64,000 nucleotides of DNA from Serratia marcescens (lineage in GTDB: Bacteria; Pseudomonadota; Gammaproteobacteria; Enterobacterales; Enterobacteriaceae): contig JADMXW010000020.1 of NCBI GenBank assembly GCA_015548865.1, forward strand, positions 44,656-108,655, written 5' to 3'. Made by a program: the position numbers and the translations under genes. The notes under the pieces were generated by a model. The model had not been told where the DNA came from. It searched no databases and worked only from the letters and a program-made list of their open reading frames with translations. This document shows positions 55,565 through 64,000 of the stretch, piece by piece. Within the stretch, counting starts at the first letter, position 1. Every line of letters starts with the position of its first letter.

Positions 55565-56110
55565 ATGGCGTTATTATCCGATAGACAAAAAAACATTAAA
55601 CCCATGTTGTCACAGCGCTCAATACGTCATAAAAACAGCACCAAGCCGTCTTTTTATATACCCGCGCCGCAGTTCTACCTGTGTGAACACTGCCAGCGTT
55701 TGACGATTGATGTTACTGCCAACCGCACATCTCAACGTCTTGATTGCTGTGGTCGCACAATGAAACACCTTCTCGCACAGACACCCGATGATGCCCATCA
55801 CCTTACCCTCACGATAAGGGGCGGTTTCGAGAGCAATAGTCTGGGCGTCACTGTAGGGCACTCAGCGCACCCGATGACACTACAGCACCATATTGCCTGG
55901 ATGTATTTGTATACCTTTCAAGGGGGACAGTTGAAATTTATGGTTCCAGGGGAAGAGAGCACAGCGATGTTTGCCCTGGCAGATAAAGATGCCTACGTTT
56001 ATTGCGACCGTGCCGAATGCAAAGGGCGTGACTGCAAATTTAACTGTAAGCGCGGTTTTTGTGTATGGGTCTATTGTAACCAACACGGATTGTGGCATTA
56101 CAGCCTGTAA
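55565..56110 (+). CDS. Desulfoferrodoxin/superoxide reductase-like protein with Cys-rich insertion
   Basis: A 181-residue protein from ATG 55565 (TGGAGA upstream). Residues 39-65 match a desulforedoxin domain: YLCEHC (Cys40, Cys43) and DCCGRTMK (Cys61, Cys62), an Fe(SCys)4 site. The rest matches the superoxide-reductase fold: His78/79, HPMTLQHHIAW (His102, His108) and CNQHGLW (Cys171, His174) give the four-His one-Cys iron site. The usual Glu-Lys-His motif reads DDAHH, so the catalytic Lys is missing. Five extra cysteines (147, 152, 157, 161, 166) are inserted just before CNQHGLW. It would lower superoxide or serve another electron-transfer role in the cytoplasm. Confidence 0.8.
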   Translation: MALLSDRQKNIKPMLSQRSIRHKNSTKPSFYIPAPQFYLCEHCQRLTIDVTANRTSQRLDCCGRTMKHLLAQTPDDAHHLTLTIRGGFESNSLGVTVGHSAHPMTLQHHIAWMYLYTFQGGQLKFMVPGEESTAMFALADKDAYVYCDRAECKGRDCKFNCKRGFCVWVYCNQHGLWHYSL

Positions 56111-56230
56111 CCACTCTCGGTGCTACCAACTCGCTCAGCGTCATTGGCTGACGATCAGAAATCGGGGAGTGACCTGCCGTTATTGGTTCACTCCCTTCAA
56201 TACCTCAAGTGCTTCTCCCCTGCGTGTTCG

Positions 56231-56992
56231 CTACAACTCCGCCAGATAACGTTTAAGCCGCACTTTATCCTCACCGATCTGCGGCGCTTTTATTACATCG
56301 AATGAACCGAACACGGGCAATATATCAAAACCACAGAATTTATAGACAGAGGTCGTTGAGGAGAACAGGTCTTCCAGAGAGCGCCCCGCATAGAGTCGTT
56401 GGGCAGGATCATCAAAGGCCTCTTTAGGCGTATTCATTGTCAGCGATAGCAGGAATTTTTTACCGTGCAGCTTTCCACCCGATCCATATTGCTTACTCGG
56501 GTCGTTAAGTATGCGACCATCGTCAATCAAAAAGCTTTGCTGACTCATCCCTGCAGTAAAGATTTCATCAACATATTTCTTGTATATCCAAGGAGTACCA
56601 AACCAGAATACCGGTGACTGAGTGATAATAATATCTGCCCAAAGATGTTTTTGGACCTCGTCATTAATGTTGTAGCCCTTTTCAATATAAGTTTGCTGGG
56701 TGTGATATCCTTTTTTGTCCATTTCATCCTTAATCAACGCAACATACTCCCGATTAAGTGCCCCTTCGCTGAGGCTTGGATAGGTCTGATGTGCATTGAT
56801 AATAAGCACATTTCTTACGCGAGGCTGGGTTGAGCCAATAGCGCCGGTGGCAAAACCGGGTAACACCGCAGCGGCGGTGACCACTAACCCCGCTTTAATA
56901 AACTCACGCCGTTCCCGAGCGACGGAATCATCGGAATCGATTTGTTTACTAAAGGATTTGCCGTAAGGGAACCGCCTGTTTTTATCCACCAT
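56231..56992 (-). CDS. Flavodoxin-fold NAD(P)H oxidoreductase with Tat-like leader
   Basis: A 253-residue protein. After residue 55 it is a flavodoxin_2/MdaB-type NAD(P)H:quinone oxidoreductase (VLIINAHQTYPSLSEGALN; ADIIITQSPVFWFGTPWIYK; GGKLHGKKFLLSLTMN). The N terminus has ARERREFIKAGLVVTAAAVL followed by LPGFATGAIG, a twin-arginine-type export signal. NAD(P)H is absent from the periplasm, so the export or the electron donor is unclear. It is convergent with the desulfoferrodoxin-like gene. AAGGA lies six bases before the ATG. Confidence 0.85.
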   Translation of the reverse strand: MVDKNRRFPYGKSFSKQIDSDDSVARERREFIKAGLVVTAAAVLPGFATGAIGSTQPRVRNVLIINAHQTYPSLSEGALNREYVALIKDEMDKKGYHTQQTYIEKGYNINDEVQKHLWADIIITQSPVFWFGTPWIYKKYVDEIFTAGMSQQSFLIDDGRILNDPSKQYGSGGKLHGKKFLLSLTMNTPKEAFDDPAQRLYAGRSLEDLFSSTTSVYKFCGFDILPVFGSFDVIKAPQIGEDKVRLKRYLAEL

Positions 56993-57183
56993 GTGAATTC
57001 CTTTTGCCGTTTTATAAAGAAAAACCCACTAATCCACAGTGGCTAGAATAAGGTGGGATAGCTAACAAGGATGACAACAATGAGGCACTTTTTTCTAACG
57101 TAGATGGTGGGTACTTAGGAGAAATCCCCCAGAAACGACGGAAGATAATCATTCGACAAACTGCGCTGACATAATACAAAAAC

Positions 57184-57206
57184 AAAAAAAGAACCTTTCG
57201 GTTCTT
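57184..57206 (-). terminator. Terminator of glyW
   Basis: Minus strand AAGAACC-GAAA-GGTTCTT followed by seven Ts, eight bases beyond tRNA-Gly. It shows glyW is now transcribed alone. Confidence 0.88.
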
Positions 57207-57213
57207 CAAATGT

Positions 57214-57289
<76 letters not shown>

Positions 57290-57363
57290 ATCGCGCTATA
57301 AAGATTGAACATTACAATACTGTTGCACGATTAGCGTTGGCCACCAATCTGTTCAATGAGGGC

Positions 57364-57391
57364 ATTCTACTAACCTGTTCAGGCGAGTCAA
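57364..57391 (-). promoter_or_regulatory. Promoter of glyW
   Basis: Minus strand TTGACT (57391-57386), 16-base spacer, TAGAAT (57369-57364), then the GC-rich discriminator GCCCTC, typical of stringently controlled tRNA promoters. About 75 bases upstream of the mature tRNA. Confidence 0.7.
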
Positions 57392-57442
57392 TAAAATTAT
57401 CCATTCCCTCTCACCAACTGCTGTTTTTTACGACGTCGATGG

Positions 57443-57991
57443 TCACGAATCCAGCAAATCACGCCATGCCGCACTCAAATACTGGAACATGGACCAAAAT
57501 GTCAGCACGGCCGCGATATAAAGCGCGATAATACCCGCACCTTCGACCATACGCTCAGGGCGCCACAATAGCCCAACCAGCGCCAACATTTGCGCGGTCG
57601 TTTTCACCTTGCCCACCCAAGACACCGCCACATGACTACGTTTGCCAATTTCGGCCATCCATTCACGCAGTGCGGAAATAATGATTTCCCTTGCAATCAT
57701 CGTGGCGGCAGGCAAGGTTATCCACCACACATGGTAATGCTCTGCCACCAGCACCAACGCCACAGCGACCATCACTTTGTCGGCTACCGGATCGAGAAAG
57801 GCACCAAAGCGAGTGGTTTGTTTCAAACGACGAGCCAGAAAACCATCAAACCAGTCGGTAACCGCCGCAACCACAAAAATAGAGGCGCACAGCAGCGGTG
57901 CCCAGGAAAAAGGGAGATAAAACGCCAGCACAAAGAACGGGATAAGGACAACGCGAAACAGGGTTAGCAATGTTGGTATGTTCAATTGCAT
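57443..57991 (-). CDS. pgsA: CDP-diacylglycerol-glycerol-3-phosphate 3-phosphatidyltransferase
   Basis: Makes phosphatidylglycerol phosphate, the first step to phosphatidylglycerol and cardiolipin, in the inner membrane. It has 182 residues as in E. coli. The CDP-alcohol phosphotransferase motif [20 protein letters not shown], continuing to LDPVADKV, is complete. Four membrane segments. Next to uvrC as in other Enterobacterales. Confidence 0.97.
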   Translation of the reverse strand: MQLNIPTLLTLFRVVLIPFFVLAFYLPFSWAPLLCASIFVVAAVTDWFDGFLARRLKQTTRFGAFLDPVADKVMVAVALVLVAEHYHVWWITLPAATMIAREIIISALREWMAEIGKRSHVAVSWVGKVKTTAQMLALVGLLWRPERMVEGAGIIALYIAAVLTFWSMFQYLSAAWRDLLDS

Positions 57992-58045
57992 AGGGATTAG
58001 CTACTTTGGCTGGTGTGGGTTGGTGGATATGTTGCTACATTGTCC

Positions 58046-59878
58046 CTAGTGTTTCAATGCATGAAAGATTTTTTCTGCCAATGCATGTGAAATTCCCGGC
58101 ACATTCGCAATATCATCAATGCTGGCATTTAAAAGTGGCTGCATACCGCCCAAGTATTTCAGCAGCATTTGCCGACGTTTCGGCCCAACCCCTTCAATCA
58201 GTTCCAGCGAACTGGTGTTTTTTACTTTTGCGCGTTTCTTACGGTGACCGGCGATAGCGTGATCGTGCGAGTCATCTCGAATATGCTGGATAACGTGCAA
58301 CGCTGGCGAATCCGCTGGCAAGGCGATCCCTTCCCCGGTCGCTTCGAAAAACAGCGTTTCCAATCCGGCCTTACGCTCTGTGCCTTTCGCCACACCAAGC
58401 AGCAACGGTTTACGCTTATCCCACGGAACATCGAGCTCATCAAACACCGCGAGCGCCTTCCCCAATTGGCCCTTACCGCCATCTATAACAATGACGTCGG
58501 GAATTTTGCTCTCTTCCAATGCTTTGCCATAGCGACGTTTCAGAACCTGGTTCATGGCCGCGTAGTCATCCCCTGGCGTGATGTCGCTGATGTTGTAGCG
58601 GCGATACTCCGAACGCAGCGGCCCGTTGGCATCAAATACCACGCAAGACGCCACTGTCTGCTCACCCATGGTATGGCTGATATCAAAACACTCCATACGT
58701 TCAATCTTTTCAAGATGAAGCACATCGGCTAGCGCCTTTAAACGCTGATGGATGGTAGATTGTTGCGAGAGTTTTGTTATTAACGCCGTGGCTGCATTGG
58801 TGCGCGCCAGTTTCAAATAGCGAGCACGATCGCCGCGTGGTTTGGTTTGAATATGAATGCGACGCCCTGCCACCTCAGACAGTGATTCCGCCAATACCTC
58901 TTTCTCTGGCAAAGCAAAATCCAGCAAGATCTCTGTCGGCAACGTGCGAGACAAACTCCCTTGCAAATAGAATTGCCCCACGAACGTCTGGACCACCTCT
59001 GCCAACTCCGTTCCTGCCGGTACTTTAGGAAAATAACTGCGACTACCCAGCACCTTGCCTTGACGAATAAAGAGCACATGCACACAGGCCATACCAGCAT
59101 CAAATGAAACACCAATGACATCAAGGTCTTCACCCTCCCCCGAAACAAACTGTTTTTCGGTGACTCGACGCACGGCCTGAATTTGATCGCGAATACGTGC
59201 CGCTTCTTCAAAATCCAACCGGCGGCTGGCGGCTTCCATACGCACGACTAGTTGATTAAGCACCTGTTGATCTTTGCCTAAAAGAAAAAGCCGCACATAC
59301 TCTACCTGCTGACGGTAATCCTCTTCACTCACCAGGCCCGCCACGCACGGCCCCAGGCAACGTCCGATCTGATACTGGAGACAGGGACGTGAGCGGTTTC
59401 GGTACACGCTGTTTTCACACTGGCGGATAGGGAACAGCTTTTGTAGCAACATCAGGGTTTCACGCACAGCATTCCCATTTGGGAAAGGACCGAAATATTC
59501 CCCTTTTGCATGCTTGGCACCGCGATGAACGGCCAATCTCGGGTGACTATCGCCACTCAGAAAGATCATTGGATACGACTTATCATCTCGCAATAACACG
59601 TTATAGCGAGGCTGATAAAGCTTGATATAGTTGTGTTCAAGCAGCAGAGCTTCGGTTTCTGTATGCGTGATGGTGACATCAATCTGGTGAATCGCTTTCA
59701 CCAACGCTTCCGTCTTACGACTGGCAACGTTGCTACGAAAATAGCTGGCAAGACGTTTTTTTAAATCTTTTGCTTTACCGACATAGATAACCGTATTGCT
59801 CTCATCGTACATACGGTATACGCCAGGCTGGCTGGTGACGGTTTTTAAAAACGCGGGGGGATCGAAATGTTCACTCAC
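58046..59878 (-). CDS. uvrC: Excinuclease ABC subunit C
   Basis: Makes both incisions in nucleotide excision repair. It has 610 residues, the E. coli length. Domains in order: GIY-YIG nuclease ([20 protein letters not shown], residues 19-38), Cys-rich middle, UVR motif ([20 protein letters not shown]), RNase H-like endonuclease ([24 protein letters not shown]) and C-terminal helix-hairpin-helix pair ([28 protein letters not shown]). It follows uvrY by 24 bases. Confidence 0.98.
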   Translation of the reverse strand: MSEHFDPPAFLKTVTSQPGVYRMYDESNTVIYVGKAKDLKKRLASYFRSNVASRKTEALVKAIHQIDVTITHTETEALLLEHNYIKLYQPRYNVLLRDDKSYPMIFLSGDSHPRLAVHRGAKHAKGEYFGPFPNGNAVRETLMLLQKLFPIRQCENSVYRNRSRPCLQYQIGRCLGPCVAGLVSEEDYRQQVEYVRLFLLGKDQQVLNQLVVRMEAASRRLDFEEAARIRDQIQAVRRVTEKQFVSGEGEDLDVIGVSFDAGMACVHVLFIRQGKVLGSRSYFPKVPAGTELAEVVQTFVGQFYLQGSLSRTLPTEILLDFALPEKEVLAESLSEVAGRRIHIQTKPRGDRARYLKLARTNAATALITKLSQQSTIHQRLKALADVLHLEKIERMECFDISHTMGEQTVASCVVFDANGPLRSEYRRYNISDITPGDDYAAMNQVLKRRYGKALEESKIPDVIVIDGGKGQLGKALAVFDELDVPWDKRKPLLLGVAKGTERKAGLETLFFEATGEGIALPADSPALHVIQHIRDDSHDHAIAGHRKKRAKVKNTSSLELIEGVGPKRRQMLLKYLGGMQPLLNASIDDIANVPGISHALAEKIFHALKH

Positions 59879-59902
59879 TGCTTAACCTTTGCTCACTGCC
59901 TT

Positions 59903-60559
59903 TTATTCACTGCTCATGGACGGCTCCGCATTAAACAGCCCATGGCGGATAGCCAAATGTGTCAACTCAACATCACCGCTCACATTTAGCTTACTAAACA
60001 TGCGATAACGGTAGCTGTTTACCGTTTTAGGGCTCAGGTTTAAACGTTCGGAAATTTCCGTTACCTTTTGCCCTTGGGTGATCATCATCATAATTTGTAA
60101 TTCGCGTTCAGACAAACACGCCAGCGGGGTTTCTGTGTGAGGAGCCAATTGGCTCAATGCCATACGTTGTGCAATATCAGAGGCGATGTAACGATTACCT
60201 GCATGTACAGCGCGAATGGCACAAATCACTTCCTGCGGCGCGGCTCCCTTGCTGAGGTAACCCGCAGCACCTGCTTGCATGACTTTAGCAGGTAATGGAT
60301 TCTCGGTGTAAATAGTTAGCATGATAATTTTAATTGCAGGGGCAAAACGCGCAATCTTGCGCGTGGCTTCAAGCCCACCGATACCCGGCATATTCATGTC
60401 CATTAACACGACATCAACAGGATGCTGGCGGCACCATTTGACCGCATCTTCACCACACTGAGCCTCGCCAACGACCTTTAATCCTTTAGTGTCGTCGAGA
60501 ATGTGCCTGATCCCTGTCCGCACTAGTTCATGGTCATCCACAAGAAAAACGCTAATCAA
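59903..60559 (-). CDS. uvrY: Response regulator UvrY/GacA
   Basis: Partner of the BarA sensor; activates the small RNAs that titrate CsrA/RsmA. It has 218 residues. The receiver domain has Asp54 in VDVVLMDMNMPG and Lys near 104 region (YLSKGAAPQE). The C-terminal LuxR-type helix-turn-helix is intact (LSERELQIMMMITQGQ; EISERLNLSPKTVNSYRYR). It heads the uvrY-uvrC-pgsA-glyW unit. Confidence 0.97.
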   Translation of the reverse strand: MISVFLVDDHELVRTGIRHILDDTKGLKVVGEAQCGEDAVKWCRQHPVDVVLMDMNMPGIGGLEATRKIARFAPAIKIIMLTIYTENPLPAKVMQAGAAGYLSKGAAPQEVICAIRAVHAGNRYIASDIAQRMALSQLAPHTETPLACLSERELQIMMMITQGQKVTEISERLNLSPKTVNSYRYRMFSKLNVSGDVELTHLAIRHGLFNAEPSMSSE

Positions 60560-61399
60560 AAATTATTCTCCAAAAAGGGTGTAACGCTGAACGCCTGGCA
60601 ACCGCAGATGGAAGCGACAATTTTTTGAGAAAATTATAAAACGGCGGTATTTCAGATATTTCACATTTTGCCCTGAATAATTTGCATTGCAGGACGGCTA
60701 CGAACGAGAGAAAAATCTGTTTGTTACAAATTCAAACAGTATCTGCACTTGCCCAAAAGGTGCACCTCATAGAGGAAATTCATTAATCCCGCGCTTACTC
60801 AGGTAAGTGATTCGGGTGAACAAATGAAATCAACACACATGCAACATGGAGTATGACGGGTATATTGACATAATAAGGTAACAATAGCCCGCGCTGCAGA
60901 ATCAGAGCAACAAAATACCTAGAACATCATGATACACATCAGTCACAGTCATGCCACATAAATTTGATGTCTAAGCGGTAAGAGAGTGGTTTTATTCGTT
61001 ATTCAGTGGATTGAACATACAATGTTCATTGGCATTACATTGGACTCTACCCATTTAAGTCAATAAAAACTGAGCGCATGAGTTAATTTAAACATCATTT
61101 ACCTATTTCTTCACCACGTCACCTATTTTCATCCCGATATCACGTTGATGGTTTACACAATTGAAATGAAATGTATCGCTCACGACATTTACGATACATA
61201 ATGCGAATCTCATTAGTTAAAAAAGATAAAAAAGTTGCATAGTGACCAGAAACACATCATTACTTCCCTGACATTATCAATCCAACGCTACCACACACTA
61301 TGCTATACTCTCGCGCATTCAAAAGCCCCTCTGCGTGATGAGCCATTCTCCGCGCGGAATAAGGCGTTCCACGATATGGTGCTTGTTTAAGGAGAGCGC
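60560..61399. other. Intergenic region uvrY-yecF
   Basis: 840 AT-rich bases between divergent genes. It holds the uvrY promoter, an ERIC-type repeat (60778-60864) and, close to yecF, a likely promoter around TATGCTATACT (61299-61309). No other gene is visible. Confidence 0.6.
60778..60864 (+). repeat. ERIC-type repeat, copy 1
   Basis: Contains the ERIC core GCGCTTACTCAGGTAAGTGA, then TTCGGGTGAAC, and ends ACACATGCAACATGGAGTATGACGGGTATA-like, matching the ERIC right half (AAGTATGACGGGTATA). The left end is degenerate. Confidence 0.75.
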
Positions 61400-61624
61400 A
61401 TGAGCAACGTAGATTTTTCTACTGGCAAATCCGTTGAAACACTGGCAGACGAAGTAACCTGTTTAAAAGCGATGATTACACTGCTGCTAAAGGCCATCGG
61501 CCAGGCTGATGCTGGAAAAGTGATCATCAATATGGAGAAACAGATCGCGCTGATTGACGATCCCGCTCAGGCGGACGTTTTTTCCAACACATTGAAACAG
61601 ATTAAACACGCTTACCGTCAGTAA
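61400..61624 (+). CDS. yecF: YecF, DUF2594 family
   Basis: A 74-residue acidic protein matching E. coli YecF, notably [19 protein letters not shown] and [22 protein letters not shown] precedes the ATG. Function is unknown; the gene is a stable neighbour of uvrY in many Enterobacterales. Confidence 0.94.
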   Translation: MSNVDFSTGKSVETLADEVTCLKAMITLLLKAIGQADAGKVIINMEKQIALIDDPAQADVFSNTLKQIKHAYRQ

Positions 61625-61699
61625 TGACAGCAGGTTGAGTCTGGCGGCCAGTTCCCTCTGGCCGTTTCTATTATGGCGCACCGTCTCAAGACGAGGCTG

Positions 61700-61996
61700 T
61701 CATTGCTGATATTCACTTATCAGCATTTGCAACTTGAGCAACAGTGCGTGTTCCATCGATTTGTAGTGTGTTAAATCCAAAACATAGACTTTATCGAACA
61801 GGCGTTTTTGGGAGAGTTGTTTGATCTCATCTACCAGCGACTTTAACTCACTGTAACACCCATTAATTTTGTACTCCGACGACTGTTCCGTACAGATAAT
61901 CTCATGGATCACCTGGCTCAGCGCCGAAAGTGGGATAACGGAATTAGGATCCTGGTAGCTTGTTTCGACTACTGCCAAGAGTTTCTCTATCCCCAT
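61700..61996 (-). CDS. Hypothetical 98-aa protein
   Basis: From ATG 61996 (MGIEKLLAVVE) with AGGAGGGG six bases upstream, a very strong ribosome site, which supports a real gene. It is predicted mostly helical, without signal peptide or membrane segment, with a Leu/Lys-rich C-terminal half (LVDEIKQLSQKRLF; MEHALLLKLQMLI) that could form a coiled coil. I do not recognise the family. It is convergent with yecF. Confidence 0.7.
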   Translation of the reverse strand: MGIEKLLAVVETSYQDPNSVIPLSALSQVIHEIICTEQSSEYKINGCYSELKSLVDEIKQLSQKRLFDKVYVLDLTHYKSMEHALLLKLQMLISEYQQ

Positions 61997-62556
61997 GAAC
62001 CCCTCCTGATTGAATGAAGTTGTTGCATGACATACCCAGATCGCTACGCTACACACCAAGACTAATCACGCTTGACATCGTGCAAGCCGTAGTGAAAAAA
62101 GTATAGCAGGCCCACATTGAACAAGAGAGAGACAAACAGCCAGAACGGTACACCCCCAATGGGAGAAACATGTTATTTCAAACTAATATAGTATCTCTAT
62201 ATAGCCTAAATAATTCGAATGGTAGGATAAAACGTTAACGTTTTGAACAGCGTTTACGCTGATCCAAGGGATGAATCGCAGCAATGAGATTCATTAATCG
62301 CAATGGACTTACTCAGTTAAGTGATTTGGGTAAACGAACACAGCCAACGCGTCTACTTTTGAAGTATAACAGCTATACAACTGTATTCATATTACGCGGC
62401 AGCAGGATAATTATTTAATGGCTGAAGAAAAGTAAATGAAACGTAAATAATTAACGGAAAATTTATGCTAATATAACAAACGAAAAATATTTTTTGCTGT
62501 AATCGATTATTACAAAAGTGTATTTTTATAACGATAGAATAAACTAGGGAGGATGT
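61997..62556. other. Intergenic region with a second ERIC repeat
   Basis: 560 bases without a gene, AT-rich towards the right. It contains the promoter of the 98-aa gene and a degraded ERIC copy (62290-62376), and leads to the island border. Confidence 0.6.
62290..62376 (+). repeat. ERIC-type repeat, copy 2 (degenerate)
   Basis: ACTTACTCAGTTAAGTGATT, TTGGGTAAACGA, AGCCAACGCG and GAAGTATAACAGCTATA align in order with ERIC. It has the same orientation as copy 1 and more mutations. Confidence 0.65.
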
Positions 62557-62603
62557 TGGTGGGTCGTGCAGGGTTCGAACCTGCGACCAATTGATTAAGA
62601 GTC
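62557..62603 (-). repeat. tRNA-Lys(CTT) 3' fragment, attachment-site remnant
   Basis: The minus strand reads from the anticodon stem to the encoded CCA of tRNA-Lys (GACTCTTAATCAATTGG, then TCGCAGGTTCGAACCCTGC and ACGACCCACCA), 47 bases. The 5' half is absent: bases after 62603 are unrelated. Such 3' duplicates mark the far end of an element integrated into a tRNA gene. By orientation the element lies to the right. Confidence 0.85.
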
Positions 62604-62674
62604 CGTAGATAGTACAATTAACCTACGTAACATCAACAAGTTACCTGCATTCACACCGCATTTTTACGTTGTAG

Positions 62675-62776
62675 CACGGCACATCACGTCACAACCTGGC
62701 ACAGTACGACACACCAGCGGCACACATCGACAAGCGCAAAGAGATGATGCAGGCATGGGCTGATTGGATCGGGTAG
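62675..62776 (+). pseudogene. C-terminal tail of a tyrosine integrase
   Basis: An open tail of 33 codons ending HIDKRKEMMQAWADWIG and a stop, typical of the end of P4-type integrases (pattern R-x-x-MMQ-W-AD). An in-frame stop lies just upstream and the catalytic domain is missing, so it is a remnant. It is 71 bases from the tRNA-Lys fragment. Confidence 0.65.
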
Positions 62777-62835
62777 CCATCCTTGGCATTTGCGCCGCAT
62801 TTCTACCTCATGGGTTGATCAGAATTGATATGTAG

Positions 62836-62852
62836 TTTACATTGTATGTAAA
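62836..62852. promoter_or_regulatory. Palindromic operator candidate before the radical SAM gene
   Basis: TTTACAT-TGT-ATGTAAA, a perfect 7-3-7 palindrome centred 55 bases upstream of the ATG, in the likely promoter region. Confidence 0.45.
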
Positions 62853-62898
62853 TTTTATTTTTCCATATTTAATATGAAATTATTAATGATGGGCTTCT

Positions 62899-63729
62899 AT
62901 GAAATTACCAATGGTTCTAAATCCGATTTACAGAGTTATTGCTCAAAATATTCCAGAGCGGCTGAAACCAACAACAAGAGGAATTTATAATAACATAAAC
63001 AAAATATTAACTTATGGATATCACAAAAGAGATATATTCACAGCAATTGATCTTGAAATAAACTCACATTGCAATCTTGAATGCCAATATTGCCCCGCAT
63101 CATTCAAAAATGGGCGACGTGTTAAGTATATGCCAGAACAACTTTTCAAGAAGGTAATAGATGACTTATCAGAAATAAATTACTCTGGTAGAGTATCACC
63201 TCATTTTTTTGGTGAGCCATTATTAGACAATAGATTGCCAGAGTTAATGTCATACGCGAGATATAAGCTACCTATATCACAGATAATTATACACACAAAT
63301 GGCATTAGATTAACTCAAAGCCTTTATGACGAATGTATTGATGCAGGAGTGACAGGGTTCCTTATTACTCAGCACACAAAAAAAACCCCAAGAAATGTTA
63401 ATAATATAATGAGTAGTAAGCACGCCAGGAATGGAACAATTAAAGTTAGGAGCTTAGATAACATAACCTTATTCAATAGAGCTGGTTCTGTATCCCCAGA
63501 TAAAGAAAGGAAAATGAAAAAATGCTTTTACATTTCAGATGAGATAGCAATAACACACTCCGGAAATGTTGTTTGTACAAATGATTTTCATGAGACTCAT
63601 ATTTTCGGTAATGTGATTGAAAACAACTTGTGGGACATATGGAACTCGTCTGATTTTGTAAGCATAAGGAAATCATTAAAACATGGAGTTTTCAAACTTG
63701 ACATGTGTAAGCGGTGTTCTGGTTGTTAA
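62899..63729 (+). CDS. Radical SAM/SPASM-type protein
   Basis: A 276-residue protein. The radical SAM motif CNLECQYC (Cys58, Cys62, Cys65) binds the [4Fe-4S] that cleaves S-adenosylmethionine. GEPLLD follows near residues 106-111. The C terminus has SPASM-like cysteines (KKCFYISDEIAITHSGNVVC; MCKRCSGC) for auxiliary clusters. Such enzymes modify peptides, sugars or alcohols; the substrate here is unknown, and no precursor peptide gene is visible next to it. The gene is much more AT-rich than the chromosome to the left, in line with transfer. Confidence 0.85.
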   Translation: MKLPMVLNPIYRVIAQNIPERLKPTTRGIYNNINKILTYGYHKRDIFTAIDLEINSHCNLECQYCPASFKNGRRVKYMPEQLFKKVIDDLSEINYSGRVSPHFFGEPLLDNRLPELMSYARYKLPISQIIIHTNGIRLTQSLYDECIDAGVTGFLITQHTKKTPRNVNNIMSSKHARNGTIKVRSLDNITLFNRAGSVSPDKERKMKKCFYISDEIAITHSGNVVCTNDFHETHIFGNVIENNLWDIWNSSDFVSIRKSLKHGVFKLDMCKRCSGC

Positions 63730-63829
63730 TTATGATGAACAGCAATGTAATTGCAACTGATACGAGAGATAAATGGACAACGTATCAGTTGCAATATGTG
63801 ATAAAAAATTACAAAAACGACATGGTATC

Positions 63830-64000
63830 TTATTCACAGCTTGTACTTAATTGAGCGTCAAGCTCGTTTAAAAACACTTTCATCCCATCAATGAAAACAC
63901 TCACCATCTCCGCAGTTAATGGTGCGCCAGATTGATGGAAAAAATCTCTGCACTTCATCGCGGCATTCGCTATCTGCATTTCACTCGGCGTGCAGTTTAT
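63830..64000 (-). CDS. Unknown protein, partial, runs off the right edge
   Basis: A minus-strand frame open from the window end to TAA at 63832-63830, 56 visible residues. It contains ANAAMKCRDFFHQSGAPLTA and VFIDGMKVFLNELDAQ. The composition is that of a real small soluble protein of phage or island type. The start lies beyond the window. Family not recognised. Confidence 0.6.
   Translation of the reverse strand: MNCTPSEMQIANAAMKCRDFFHQSGAPLTAEMVSVFIDGMKVFLNELDAQLSTSCE

Noticed and set aside
62557..62603. Functional tRNA gene
   Set aside because: The D arm and 5' acceptor half are absent; only the 3' part remains.

Overview
The window is chromosomal DNA of a member of the Enterobacterales. 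Evidence: the uvrY-uvrC-pgsA-glyW block, a Klebsiella-type nas cluster, a near-complete copy of the E. coli ydi operon, yecF and two ERIC-type repeats. I cannot fix the genus from sequence alone.

Layout. (1) 1-21.6 kb is the right two thirds of a P2-family prophage: portal (cut by the window edge), terminase, scaffold, capsid, head completion, lysis, baseplate, fibre, sheath, tube, tape measure, gpD and Ogr. Compared with P2, the FI-FII-E-E'-T-U block is inverted. The integrase and early region must lie left of the window. (2) 21.7-21.95 kb holds tRNA-Leu(TAA) and tRNA-Cys(GCA) on the minus strand. (3) 22.1-34.6 kb is an assimilatory nitrate regulon on the minus strand: nasR, a NasR-type antitermination leader with sigma54 and NtrC-like sites, nasF-nasE-nasD, a fused nasC-nasB gene, nasA and a SUMT gene. 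nasD carries a one-base frameshift. (4) 34.7-51.5 kb is a ydi/shikimate cluster: ydiL, an aroL-type shikimate kinase, ydiM, a LysR regulator, ydiN, ydiB, aroD, ydiF, ydiO, ydiP, ydiQRST and ydiD. The ydiN and ydiQ promoter regions share three sequence motifs. (5) 51.7-57.0 kb holds a PobR-like regulator, an MFS transporter and an acyl-CoA dehydrogenase, then a desulfoferrodoxin-like protein with a cysteine-rich insertion facing a flavodoxin-fold NAD(P)H oxidoreductase with a Tat-like leader. (6) 57.2-62 kb is core chromosome: tRNA-Gly(GCC), pgsA, uvrC, uvrY, an ERIC repeat, yecF and an unknown 98-aa protein. (7) From 62.55 kb to the right edge is an AT-rich island edge: a tRNA-Lys 3' fragment, the tail of an integrase, a radical SAM gene and a partial unknown gene.

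How it fits together. In E. coli, glyW, cysT and leuZ are one tRNA operon directly after uvrY-uvrC-pgsA. Here glyW is at 57.2 kb and cysT-leuZ is at 21.9 kb, so about 35 kb of metabolic genes lies inside that tRNA operon, and the prophage sits just beyond leuZ. The nas genes would import nitrate and reduce it to ammonium, with the SUMT gene supplying siroheme precursor. The ydi genes combine transporters, shikimate/quinate interconversion, CoA activation, an acyl-CoA dehydrogenase and an ETF/ETF-quinone oxidoreductase relay. This suggests, as inference only, reduction of a plant-derived organic acid as a CoA thioester coupled to the quinone pool.
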